Virus record (IMG/VR): IMGVR_UViG_3300026097_000980
Span: 91,509 to 155,508 of that record
Strand: one strand, 5' to 3'
DNA: 64,000 nucleotides
Source of the DNA: a virus
The translations under genes and the position numbers were made by a program. Below are positions 51,635-57,155 of this stretch, piece after piece (positions within the stretch are counted from its first letter, which is position 1; each line of letters begins with the position of its first letter). Below the pieces are notes generated by a model that saw nothing but the letters and a program-made list of their open reading frames with translations, had not been told where the DNA came from and searched no databases.

Positions 51635-51912
51635 TGTGTGTGTTTTTCCAGTTCTGCAATGCGAGCTTCTAGCTCGTCTATTTTACGAGTTACGTGTGGA
51701 TACTTCTTGCGCCATGCGTCCACGGGCTGTTCTAACCAAGTCCAGCCATAACGCTCAACAAGGAAGTCTAGAGTTTGATCCAGTTTTGCATAACACCAAA
51801 TGCCCGCTCGAGTGTCTTTGAAGTATGCCAAGAATGCGGCTCCCGCCAATGAGCCAAGGATGGCTGTGTAGATCCACAGCGTGTCCGCAAACAGTTTGTC
51901 AATGATGTCCAT
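51631..51912 (-). CDS. Small membrane protein with C-terminal coil
   Basis: A 93-residue protein with one hydrophobic segment (TLWIYTAILGSLAGAAFLAY) and a C-terminal coiled coil (VTRKIDELEARIAELEKHT). The leader has AGAGGGAATC and a GCTAAATA box. It overlaps the genes on both sides. Possibly a membrane or lysis-associated protein. Confidence 0.6.
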   Translation of the reverse strand: MDIIDKLFADTLWIYTAILGSLAGAAFLAYFKDTRAGIWCYAKLDQTLDFLVERYGWTWLEQPVDAWRKKYPHVTRKIDELEARIAELEKHTQ

Positions 51913-52096
51913 TTGATTCCCTCTGTACAGTATTTAGCGGAACCCTGCGAGTCTCTCCGGTCTTCCTGTTATACTGAGTCTTCCCCCAAGGATTGATCGC
52001 AATCAGTATCCAATCTTGGGCTGTGTCACACCCTCCACAACACAGCTCAGTACCGCACTGCTGATGTAGTTCTGCCATTTCTTTTAGATCGCTCAT
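51899..52096 (-). CDS. Small cysteine-containing hypothetical protein
   Basis: A 65-residue protein: MSDLKEMAELHQQCGTELCC, then GGCDTAQDWILIAINPWGKT. The HQQCGTELCCGGC cluster has four cysteines and a His, possible metal ligands. CGGGAGAATTC precedes the ATG and a GCTAAATA box lies 18-25 bases upstream. Function unknown. Confidence 0.6.
   Translation of the reverse strand: MSDLKEMAELHQQCGTELCCGGCDTAQDWILIAINPWGKTQYNRKTGETRRVPLNTVQRESNGHH
51931..51938 (-). promoter_or_regulatory. Late-type box GCTAAATA
   Basis: Minus-strand GCTAAATA, 19 bases before the ATG at 51912, inside the upstream gene. Confidence 0.45.
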
Positions 52097-52113
52097 TGAA
52101 TTCTCCCGTAAAA

Positions 52114-52121
52114 TATTTAGC
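52114..52121 (-). promoter_or_regulatory. Late-type box GCTAAATA
   Basis: Minus-strand GCTAAATA with a GGGAG site before the ATG at 52096. The DNA beyond (52145-52200) holds a GC-rich run with CCCCGAGGGG and inverted GCGCGGC/GCCGCGC elements that could act as a terminator between the divergent genes. Confidence 0.45.
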
Positions 52122-52237
52122 GACGATGCACACAGAGCAAGAGAAATCCCCGAGGGGCCGCGCAATTTTTCAACGCGAAGCGCCGCGCAGATTTTTACAC
52201 ACAAGCGATAGAATAGAGCACCCAGCACAATCAAAAC

Positions 52238-52245
52238 CATAAATA
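52238..52245 (+). promoter_or_regulatory. Late-type box CATAAATA, 5 nt from ATG
   Basis: CATAAATA followed by GCAAC and the ATG at 52251; no Shine-Dalgarno, so a leaderless message is predicted. Confidence 0.45.
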
Positions 52246-52250
52246 GCAAC

Positions 52251-52517
52251 ATGCAGATTGCGTTTAATACTGAACAGGATATAGAATTCCTCCGCTGGCT
52301 GAAAACCACTGACCACGAAGCAACTATGATCGCAGTAGACTGCGGTTGGACGCCTGACTATGCCACGGGTACATACTACGCATGGTTCACTTGGGAGCTA
52401 GACGAAGATGCGCTAGAAGAATATGTACACAGTATTCCGCACAGAGTTCCGGAACAGTTAACACTAGACTTGGACTACACACTGTGCAACATATCAAGAT
52501 CAGTGAGGTTTCCATAA
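52251..52517 (+). CDS. Hypothetical protein
   Basis: An 88-residue protein: MQIAFNTEQDIEFLRWLKTT, then WTPDYATGTYYAWFTWELDE. The stop shares bases with the next ATG. It starts a run of five overlapping small genes (to 53197) with no recognisable family. Confidence 0.6.
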   Translation: MQIAFNTEQDIEFLRWLKTTDHEATMIAVDCGWTPDYATGTYYAWFTWELDEDALEEYVHSIPHRVPEQLTLDLDYTLCNISRSVRFP

Positions 52518-52696
52518 TGACCGAAGCTAAACACTATACCAAAGAACAACTGTACAGCATACTTGACTGGCATACTGAACGTGGCTATGACATACAGTGT
52601 GTATGGCAGTATCATCCAGAAGGCGGACACCTAGGTGTAATGCTGAAGTGGCATGATCCCCTAAGACAGTTAGAATACTGGTTAACTGCGACATGA
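52517..52696 (+). CDS. Hypothetical protein
   Basis: A 59-residue protein: MTEAKHYTKEQLYSILDWHT, ERGYDIQCVWQYHPEGGHLG. Overlaps the upstream stop by one base and the downstream start by four. No family recognised. Confidence 0.55.
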   Translation: MTEAKHYTKEQLYSILDWHTERGYDIQCVWQYHPEGGHLGVMLKWHDPLRQLEYWLTAT

Positions 52697-52920
52697 TAAC
52701 ACATACACTGGAACTGGATCGATTAACAGACTTATGTGACTACTCCCAAGCACAGTTCGGAGAAGATGCTAAACTGTGGCCTTGGTACTATACCACAGAA
52801 GGCTTGGACATATACGAAATGCGCACAGACGATGTAATCACAGTGTACTGGAAGGATGAACAGGCAGCAATGTTATTCATGTTAAAGAGAGGTGCAGAAT
52901 GGAAAGTGGTAGTAGCATAG
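52693..52920 (+). CDS. Hypothetical protein
   Basis: A 75-residue acidic protein: MITHTLELDRLTDLCDYSQA, EMRTDDVITVYWKDEQAAML. ATGA coupling with the upstream gene. No family recognised. Confidence 0.55.
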   Translation: MITHTLELDRLTDLCDYSQAQFGEDAKLWPWYYTTEGLDIYEMRTDDVITVYWKDEQAAMLFMLKRGAEWKVVVA

Positions 52921-53132
52921 CAAGTATAGCGAGTACGGTGAGTAACACACTGAGCTCAGTAACACGAGTAGCAAACATCAACGGTGGCTACACAGTAACT
53001 AACACGATACACGAAGAGACTGGCAAAGGCATAACCAGTTCAAGTACCCAATACACAGTGTACGACAAGACTGCAAGCATAACCGATGACAGTACTCCAC
53101 GTTATGGGATTAGCATAGACACATGGGCATAA
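52899..53132 (+). CDS. Ser/Thr-rich hypothetical protein
   Basis: A 77-residue protein of unusual composition: MESGSSIASIASTVSNTLSS, TNTIHEETGKGITSSSTQYT. Rich in S, T and I with no Cys; overlaps the upstream gene by 22 bases. Start uncertain; the low-complexity sequence lowers confidence that it is expressed. Confidence 0.45.
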   Translation: MESGSSIASIASTVSNTLSSVTRVANINGGYTVTNTIHEETGKGITSSSTQYTVYDKTASITDDSTPRYGISIDTWA

Positions 53133-53197
53133 CAGAACTGTTATTGTGTGTGTGCATAGGCTCCGCCGTGGGAATTTTTATATATCTACTGACCTAA
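53123..53197 (+). CDS. 24-residue single-span membrane microprotein
   Basis: ATG at 53123, overlapping the upstream stop, opens MGITELLLCVCIGSAVGIFI and ends YLLT. It is one continuous hydrophobic helix and fits the tight overlap pattern of this operon. Confidence 0.4.
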   Translation: MGITELLLCVCIGSAVGIFIYLLT

Positions 53198-53218
53198 CTG
53201 TGTATCTTTGTGTAGGAT

Positions 53219-53232
53219 AGGCCCCGCTGTAA
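53219..53232 (+). repeat. AGGCCCCGCTGTAA repeat, copy 1
   Basis: Intergenic, followed by an alternating CACACACACGTATGTG segment. The same 14-mer occurs at 53618, 53826 and 57285. Confidence 0.8.
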
Positions 53233-53280
53233 GGTGCGCACACACACGTATGTGAGGGTATAGTGTAGAATTGTGTGCCA

Positions 53281-53320
53281 AACTGTGTGGAAAAGTGTGA
53301 CAAAGTGTGATATTGTGTGG
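53281..53320 (+). repeat. Four tandem 10-bp GTGTG iteron-like repeats
   Basis: Four successive decamers end in GTGTGG, GTGTGA, GTGTGA and GTGTGG in exact 10-base register, one per helical turn. They precede the DnaA-box cluster and resemble iterons. Confidence 0.55.
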
Positions 53321-53453
53321 TATTGTAGCAATGCCTGTCATCCCCTCCATCCTGATTCACAATTCTCCACAGTAAATCTACCGTTTCCCCCAGAATATGA
53401 CTCACTTTCGGGGTTTCACTGTGCATAAATCACACAATCTGAGTGGATATCAC

Positions 53454-53462
53454 TGTGGATAA
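53454..53462 (-). promoter_or_regulatory. DnaA box (TTATCCACA)
   Basis: Perfect consensus on the minus strand. Confidence 0.7.
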
Positions 53463-53538
53463 GTCGGTGATTTCACAGTTCGACCTGCGCATAAGTGATA
53501 TTATGTTAAATCACAGTCCCTCTACTGTACACACAGAG

Positions 53539-53547
53539 TTATCCACA
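53539..53547 (+). promoter_or_regulatory. DnaA box (TTATCCACA)
   Basis: Perfect consensus on the plus strand, 22 bases from the next identical box. Confidence 0.7.
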
Positions 53548-53560
53548 GTACAGTACACAG

Positions 53561-53569
53561 TTATCCACA
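53561..53569 (+). promoter_or_regulatory. DnaA box (TTATCCACA)
   Basis: Perfect consensus on the plus strand, two helical turns after the preceding box. Confidence 0.7.
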
Positions 53570-53617
53570 GTGTGTAGAACAGCGACAGAAGATTCTATAC
53601 TACTGTGTAGACCGCAT

Positions 53618-53631
53618 AGGCCCCGCTGTAA
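53618..53631 (+). repeat. AGGCCCCGCTGTAA repeat, copy 2
   Basis: Intergenic, 49 bases before the ATG at 53681, followed by a CACGTG-centred alternating segment. Confidence 0.8.
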
Positions 53632-53668
53632 CACATATACATATACACACGTGTATGTGGGCACACAG

Positions 53669-53676
53669 TGTAAATA
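53669..53676 (+). promoter_or_regulatory. Late-type box TGTAAATA, 4 nt from ATG
   Basis: TGTAAATA followed by CAAT and the ATG at 53681. Confidence 0.4.
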
Positions 53677-53680
53677 CAAT

Positions 53681-53827
53681 ATGCAGATACACAAGTATCA
53701 CAACACATACATTATAGAGTGGGCGGATGGTTCATACACAGTAGTAAGTGAAGACTCGGTGGATGACAGTTGGTCAGAGCTTGCTGATATACTGGATACA
53801 CTGCATGACGGTGAACAGCCCCAATAG
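53681..53827 (+). CDS. Small acidic hypothetical protein
   Basis: A 48-residue protein: MQIHKYHNTYIIEWADGSYT, VVSEDSVDDSWSELADILDT. It is flanked on both sides by AGGCCCCGCTGTAA repeats, one touching its stop codon. No family recognised. Confidence 0.6.
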   Translation: MQIHKYHNTYIIEWADGSYTVVSEDSVDDSWSELADILDTLHDGEQPQ

Positions 53828-53839
53828 GCCCCGCTGTAA
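53826..53839 (+). repeat. AGGCCCCGCTGTAA repeat, copy 3
   Basis: Overlaps the stop codon of the 53681 gene and precedes a sigma70-type promoter by 27 bases. Confidence 0.8.
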
Positions 53840-53865
53840 CACATGCGCATATGCGTATAAAGAGG

Positions 53866-53894
53866 TTGACACACCCTGTGTTTGATCATACTAT
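53866..53894 (+). promoter_or_regulatory. Sigma70-type promoter, start on the ATG
   Basis: TTGACA-N17-TACTAT; six bases separate the -10 from the ATG at 53901, giving a predicted leaderless message. Confidence 0.7.
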
Positions 53895-53900
53895 AACTGT

Positions 53901-54149
53901 ATGACTATGCCATATGAGAGATTCAACGCAGTTAACAGGACCCGTGAGTGGTTGCTGGTGAACATCCATAACACACGACTTCCCAAGTATATTCGTGAGG
54001 AGATGCGGAGTTTATTACGACACTATCCTGTACATTCGGAACTGGCACATATTGCCGAACAGGTTCCTGGATATCTAGAAGCTTCGCCGGACCCGTTTGT
54101 TAAAATGGTAAATGAATATCCCGGGGTTGACACCGAAGGGGATACATAG
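53901..54149 (+). CDS. BPSL0761-like small protein
   Basis: An 82-residue protein. MTMPYERFNAVNRTREWLLV and YIREEMRSLLRHYPVHSEL match the BPSL0761 pattern (MTxPxERTRAVxxTRxFL...LLRHYP) known in proteobacteria. Function unknown. The promoter places the transcription start on its ATG; a second ATG two codons on is possible. Its stop overlaps the tRNA promoter. Confidence 0.7.
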   Translation: MTMPYERFNAVNRTREWLLVNIHNTRLPKYIREEMRSLLRHYPVHSELAHIAEQVPGYLEASPDPFVKMVNEYPGVDTEGDT

Positions 54150-54155
54150 TATACT
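54127..54155 (+). promoter_or_regulatory. Sigma70-type promoter of the tRNA cluster
   Basis: TTGACA-N17-TATACT, starting inside the preceding gene; the predicted start is about 35 bases before the first tRNA. Confidence 0.75.
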
Positions 54156-54197
54156 GTATTCACAGTGAGCGGAAAAGGATATATACACAACAGTTTC

Positions 54198-54274
54198 GCG
54201 CCTATAGCTCAGTTGGTTAGAGCAGGGGACTCATAATCCCTTGGCCCGAGGTTCGAGTCCTCGTGGGCGCACCA
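54198..54274 (+). tRNA. tRNA with CAT anticodon (Met or Ile2)
   Basis: A 77-nt cloverleaf: acceptor GCGCCTA/TGGGCGC, anticodon stem GGGGA/TCCCT with loop CTCATAA, T-loop GGTTCGAGTCC, encoded CCA. CAT can be elongator Met or, after lysidine modification, Ile reading ATA. The G-rich anticodon stem and the other two tRNAs reading codons ending in A make Ile2 plausible, but identity is not settled. Confidence 0.95.
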
Positions 54275-54279
54275 TAACA

Positions 54280-54355
54280 CTCTCGGTAGCATAATGGATA
54301 ATGCAACAGCCTTCTAAGCTGTGGATTGCAGGTTCGAGTCCTGCCCGGGAGGCCA
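54280..54355 (+). tRNA. tRNA-Arg (TCT)
   Basis: A 76-nt cloverleaf: acceptor CTCTCGG/CCGGGAG, anticodon stem ACAGC/GCTGT with loop CTTCTAA (anticodon TCT), T-loop GGTTCGAGTCC, encoded CCA. Reads AGA/AGG. It begins with C, unusual but seen for other tRNAs. Confidence 0.95.
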
Positions 54356-54359
54356 CTTT

Positions 54360-54446
54360 GCCAGTATGGTGGAATTGGTAGACACAATGGACTTAAAATC
54401 CATCGCCCGCAAGGGTATCCCGGTTCGAGTCCGGGTACTGGTACCA
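54360..54446 (+). tRNA. tRNA-Leu (TAA)
   Basis: An 87-nt type II tRNA: acceptor GCCAGTA/TACTGGT, anticodon stem ATGGA/TCCAT with loop CTTAAAA (anticodon TAA), a long variable arm CGCCCGCAAGGGTAT, T-loop GGTTCGAGTCC, encoded CCA. Reads TTA/TTG. Confidence 0.96.
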
Positions 54447-54506
54447 CGTTGAACAACAGTTGAACAAAAAAGTTTTACTGTTCACCATTTGTCCTAAAAA
54501 TAACAC

Positions 54507-54535
54507 TTTACACATACGTGCGCAGACGTTACTAT
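54507..54535 (+). promoter_or_regulatory. Promoter of cassette gene 1
   Basis: TTTACA-N17-TACTAT followed by ATACACATAC and an ACGGAGCGTACACT leader. Confidence 0.65.
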
Positions 54536-54567
54536 ATACACATACTTTAAAAAACGGAGCGTACACT

Positions 54568-54819
54568 ATGCAAAATTACACAACTGCTGTTGCAAGCGTT
54601 ATTGCTTACTATGCAAAAATGATTGCAGAAGCAAGCTACGACTCAGTAGCGGAAGCAAGCGACTACAGCATTACAGACAACTGCGCAAAAATACAGTACT
54701 TGCTTGCGGAAAGTGCGCAACACACTACTGTGCAAAGTTTAGCAGTTGCCGCAATAAACAGCAGTGCGGATACAGTAGTACGCGAATGCATGTACACACA
54801 ATTAATGCAACACACGTAG
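54568..54819 (+). CDS. Cassette gene 1, proline-free hypothetical protein
   Basis: An 83-residue Ala/Ser/Thr-rich helical protein, MQNYTTAVASVIAYYAKMIA, ASYDSVAEASDYSITDNCAK, no Pro. ACGGAGCGTACACT precedes the ATG. It is the first of five small genes with near-identical leaders in the TC/CC-depleted block. Codon choice follows that rule (for example GCA, AGC, TTA). No family recognised. Confidence 0.6.
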   Translation: MQNYTTAVASVIAYYAKMIAEASYDSVAEASDYSITDNCAKIQYLLAESAQHTTVQSLAVAAINSSADTVVRECMYTQLMQHT

Positions 54820-54836
54820 TTAATAGTAAAACACAA

Positions 54837-54866
54837 TTGTACACTGTAGCATGCATGTGTTACTAT
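54837..54866 (+). promoter_or_regulatory. Promoter of cassette gene 2
   Basis: TTGTACA with 17-18 bases to TACTAT, then ATACACATAC, sharing the cassette leader. Confidence 0.5.
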
Positions 54867-54899
54867 ATACACATACTAAACAAAACGGAGCGTGTATAT

Positions 54900-55109
54900 A
54901 TGTTAACTACTAAGCAACTTAGTGCTAAAACGTTTGTAACATACTGTAGTACTACTAACACACTGTTTTTGCACAAGCAAAAAGTAAAACCCAAAAACGT
55001 AGCATTTGCTACAGCGGATTTTGTAGTTAAAAATGCGGCTGTGCAACAAGTTAAAAAGTTTTTTGCACTGCCCGCGCTGTACAACTTACGTAAAAAAACT
55101 GCAACTTAA
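54900..55109 (+). CDS. Cassette gene 2, basic hypothetical protein
   Basis: A 69-residue Lys-rich protein: MLTTKQLSAKTFVTYCSTTN, HKQKVKPKNVAFATADFVVK. The leader ACGGAGCGTGTATAT is a variant of the shared one. No TC occurs; CC only in its two proline codons. No family recognised. Confidence 0.55.
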   Translation: MLTTKQLSAKTFVTYCSTTNTLFLHKQKVKPKNVAFATADFVVKNAAVQQVKKFFALPALYNLRKKTAT

Positions 55110-55122
55110 TTGCAAAAAACAC

Positions 55123-55151
55123 TTGCACTATGTGTGCAAGTGTGCTACTAT
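55123..55151 (+). promoter_or_regulatory. Promoter of cassette gene 3, with inverted repeat
   Basis: TTGCAC-N17-TACTAT. ACTTGCAC and GTGCAAGT form an 8-bp inverted repeat over the -35 and spacer, a possible operator. Confidence 0.6.
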
Positions 55152-55193
55152 ATACACATACACTAAACAATTAACTGCATTAGGAGCGAACTT

Positions 55194-55640
55194 ATGCAAT
55201 ACTGTAATATTAATACACACTGCGCTGTGGTTGATAGCGCAAACTATGCACTGCTTACAGCAGAACAACAGCAAACACTTACACAAGCGGAAAAGTGTTT
55301 TGTTGTGCAATTTTTAGCAGATACACTTGCAAGCTTAACACAACTTAATAATGCAAGTGTAGTTGAGGGTGAGGAGTACGTTATACGTTTAACGGACGCA
55401 CTTGAAGTTATGCAAAACTTGCAAGCACTGTATGAAACGTATGAGGATGATAACGCACAGTTAACGTTTACAATAGCAGATGCGGGTGCGGCAATTTGTA
55501 GTTACGATACAGAGTACAGAGAGTGCATTGCGGAGCAATTTGAGTGTGCGTGTGATGAGCAAGCAAAACTTGCAAAGCAATTGCACACTACTGGTGCGGA
55601 CTATAGCACACTTGCACTGCGTGTAATTTACGCTTACTAA
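55194..55640 (+). CDS. Cassette gene 3, proline-free cysteine-containing protein
   Basis: A 148-residue acidic helical protein with no proline: MQYCNINTHCAVVDSANYAL, LADTLASLTQLNNASVVEGE, CSYDTEYRECIAEQFECACD. Seven cysteines, four clustered near residues 110-130. TTAGGAGCGAACTT precedes the ATG. Its 447 bases contain no TC or CC. Serines are all AGC/AGT and phenylalanines all TTT. The largest cassette product; family not recognised. Confidence 0.6.
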   Translation: MQYCNINTHCAVVDSANYALLTAEQQQTLTQAEKCFVVQFLADTLASLTQLNNASVVEGEEYVIRLTDALEVMQNLQALYETYEDDNAQLTFTIADAGAAICSYDTEYRECIAEQFECACDEQAKLAKQLHTTGADYSTLALRVIYAY

Positions 55641-55648
55641 AAAAACAC

Positions 55649-55677
55649 TTGACAAAGTGTGCGTATGCTGTTATAGT
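55649..55677 (+). promoter_or_regulatory. Promoter of cassette gene 4
   Basis: TTGACA-N17-TATAGT followed by ATACGCATAC and the leader AGGAGCGTACACT. Confidence 0.75.
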
Positions 55678-55709
55678 ATACGCATACTTTAAATACAGGA
55701 GCGTACACT

Positions 55710-55877
55710 ATGCAAGCAAAGCAAGCATACACTGTTAACTTAACAGCAAACGAAGTTAGCACACTGCTAGAGTTAGTAAAAGCGGAGCAACAGCACTACG
55801 AGGACAGTGAGGACACAACAGACGTTGCTGTGTACACACTGTGCGACAACATACTAAACAAATTGTATAACGCATAA
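55710..55877 (+). CDS. Cassette gene 4, small hypothetical protein
   Basis: A 55-residue acidic helical protein, no Pro: MQAKQAYTVNLTANEVSTLL, ELVKAEQQHYEDSEDTTDVA. ACAGGAGCGTACACT precedes the ATG. No TC or CC in the gene. The beta-alpha pattern could suit a small DNA-mimic or regulatory protein, but there is no direct evidence. Confidence 0.6.
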   Translation: MQAKQAYTVNLTANEVSTLLELVKAEQQHYEDSEDTTDVAVYTLCDNILNKLYNA

Positions 55878-55884
55878 AAAACAC

Positions 55885-55913
55885 TTGACAACTGTGTATG
55901 TGTGTGCTATAGT
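55885..55913 (+). promoter_or_regulatory. Promoter of cassette gene 5 and the ATPase operon
   Basis: TTGACA-N17-TATAGT, then ATACACATAC and ACGGAGCGAACA before the ATG at 55946. Confidence 0.78.
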
Positions 55914-55945
55914 ATACACATACACTAAACAAAACGGAGCGAACA

Positions 55946-56128
55946 ATGACAGTAGCAGAACTTGTAGCACAGCTACAGCAACTTCCACAAGACCTCGCAG
56001 TCACAGCGTTTTCACATCAACAAGCACAAGAGCTTGAACTGTATAGTGCGGAACTGTTTGAAGCAATGGGCACACCTGAAGATGAGCACTATATTCCAGA
56101 ATCAGTCACACTGCACTTCGACGTATAA
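55946..56128 (+). CDS. Cassette gene 5, small acidic protein
   Basis: A 60-residue protein: MTVAELVAQLQQLPQDLAVT, ELYSAELFEAMGTPEDEHYI. It begins inside the TC/CC-depleted block, which ends about 38 bases into the gene, and is followed nine bases later by the ATPase gene. The N-terminus (TVAELVAQLQQLPQDLAV) resembles many short phage proteins of unknown role. Confidence 0.65.
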   Translation: MTVAELVAQLQQLPQDLAVTAFSHQQAQELELYSAELFEAMGTPEDEHYIPESVTLHFDV

Positions 56129-56137
56129 GGAGCGAAC

Positions 56138-56932
56138 ATGCCAGCCAAAAGAGAAACAGATGCGGAAATTGTCGAACGCTTACGCGAGCGTTTCGATATC
56201 CTTAACTTAATGACAGCCGCTGTTAAAGCAGGCGATATCCGAGCAATGATTGTAACAGGTCCTCCGGGTGTGGGCAAGAGTTTCGGTGTTCAAGCCACAC
56301 TAGAGAAGGACGACCTATTCGCCACACTGGGCAATCGTCCACCCAAGTATGAGTTTGTTAAAGGTGCTATGAGTGCAGTGGGCTTGTACGCCAAACTGTA
56401 TCAGTATAGTGCTCGAGACGAAGTCCTAGTGTTTGATGACTGTGATAGCATTCTACTAGACGATCTCTCGCTTAACATTTTAAAGGCCGCATTGGATTCG
56501 GGCAAGAAGCGCATGATCCATTGGAACACGGATTCACGTAGCCTACGACAGGAAGGCATCCCTCACAGCTTTGAGTACAAGGGCGGTGCTATCTTCATCA
56601 CCAACCTTAAGTTTGAGAACGTGCGTAGCAAGAAACTAAAGGACCACCTTGAGGCATTAGAGTCACGCTGTCACCACATTGACTTGGGCATGGACACTGA
56701 TCGTGAAAAGGTTCTGCGCATCAAACAGATTGTGCAGGATGGCATGCTAGACGGATATGATCTTGCCAGCGACATCAAAGACAGCATTGTAGACTACGTA
56801 GTTGCCAACAAAGAACGACTGCGCGAACTCAGCCTGCGTTCAGTGTTGAAGATTGCAGACTTAGCCAAAGCACACCCGGATCGTTGGGAGCGCATGGCTG
56901 AGGTCACTGTGATGCGGAGGGCTCGTTCATGA
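56138..56932 (+). CDS. AAA+ ATPase
   Basis: A 264-residue ATPase. Walker A is GPPGVGKS (Lys47), Walker B EVLVFDDCDS near residue 110, sensor 1 GAIFITNLKF, and a possible Arg finger in ALESRCHHIDL. The C-terminal helical lid has DGYDLASDIKDSIVDYVVAN. It is the size of phage DNA-handling AAA+ proteins (loaders or regulators). AAGGAGCGAAC precedes the ATG; the stop overlaps a GcrA-like gene. Confidence 0.85.
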   Translation: MPAKRETDAEIVERLRERFDILNLMTAAVKAGDIRAMIVTGPPGVGKSFGVQATLEKDDLFATLGNRPPKYEFVKGAMSAVGLYAKLYQYSARDEVLVFDDCDSILLDDLSLNILKAALDSGKKRMIHWNTDSRSLRQEGIPHSFEYKGGAIFITNLKFENVRSKKLKDHLEALESRCHHIDLGMDTDREKVLRIKQIVQDGMLDGYDLASDIKDSIVDYVVANKERLRELSLRSVLKIADLAKAHPDRWERMAEVTVMRRARS

Positions 56933-57099
56933 TCGATGCAGGATATTGGAGTACTTGCCAGTACATTCTCTACAGGGGTCGTACACCAGACGGTACCAAG
57001 TACTGTGGAGTTGACAGCAACGGGCGTAGTTCATACTGTGAAGAACATCATGCAGTATGTTATACAGCACACAAGCGCAAGCGCAAGAAGAAACTTTAA
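56929..57099 (+). CDS. GcrA-like zinc-motif protein
   Basis: A 56-residue protein overlapping the ATPase stop (ATGA). TCQYILYRGRTPDGTKYCGV and SYCEEHHAVCY reproduce the C-terminal pattern of alphaproteobacterial GcrA cell-cycle regulators (C...YCG...SYC..H...Y), followed by a basic KRKRKKK tail. The N-terminal HTH of GcrA is absent. It may mimic or antagonise host GcrA or simply bind nucleic acid. A different frame over the same DNA is rejected. Confidence 0.65.
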   Translation: MIDAGYWSTCQYILYRGRTPDGTKYCGVDSNGRSSYCEEHHAVCYTAHKRKRKKKL

Positions 57100-57155
57100 T
57101 TCAATTTGGATCCCTAAGGGGTTGTTAAAAGAGTATATAACATGTACTATAATAA

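Larger units (their letters stand above)
53198..53680. other. Candidate replication origin region (non-coding)
   Basis: No gene is supported in these 483 bases. They hold three perfect DnaA boxes: TTATCCACA at 53539 and 53561, and its complement TGTGGATAA at 53454. Near matches are TGTGCATAA at 53420 and TGCGCATAA at 53486. Also present are four consecutive 10-bp GTGTG-type repeats (53281-53320), two copies of AGGCCCCGCTGTAA and many TGTG/CACA alternations. Rightward early genes and tRNAs lie downstream. This resembles a DnaA-dependent origin; function is inferred. Confidence 0.6.
54495..55983 (+). other. Block almost free of TC and CC dinucleotides
   Basis: In these 1,489 bases, read directly on the plus strand, TC occurs once (54642) and CC five times (in TTGCC, AAACCC and GCCCGC contexts, the last at 55073). 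From 55074 to 55983 neither occurs. CT, GA and GG stay common, so the rule concerns cytosines preceded by a pyrimidine and is strand-specific. It covers four complete small genes, five promoters and the start of a fifth gene, and breaks off at TTCC (55984). Confidence 0.9.

Noticed and set aside
53178-53426. Minus-strand 82-residue frame in the origin-like region
   Set aside because: No ribosome site and a sequence dominated by TGTG/CACA repeats; the region is better read as non-coding with DnaA boxes and repeats.
54198-54446. Integration (att) site at the tRNA cluster
   Set aside because: No integrase, no repeated tRNA 3' end and no prophage boundary is visible; phage-encoded tRNAs explain it.
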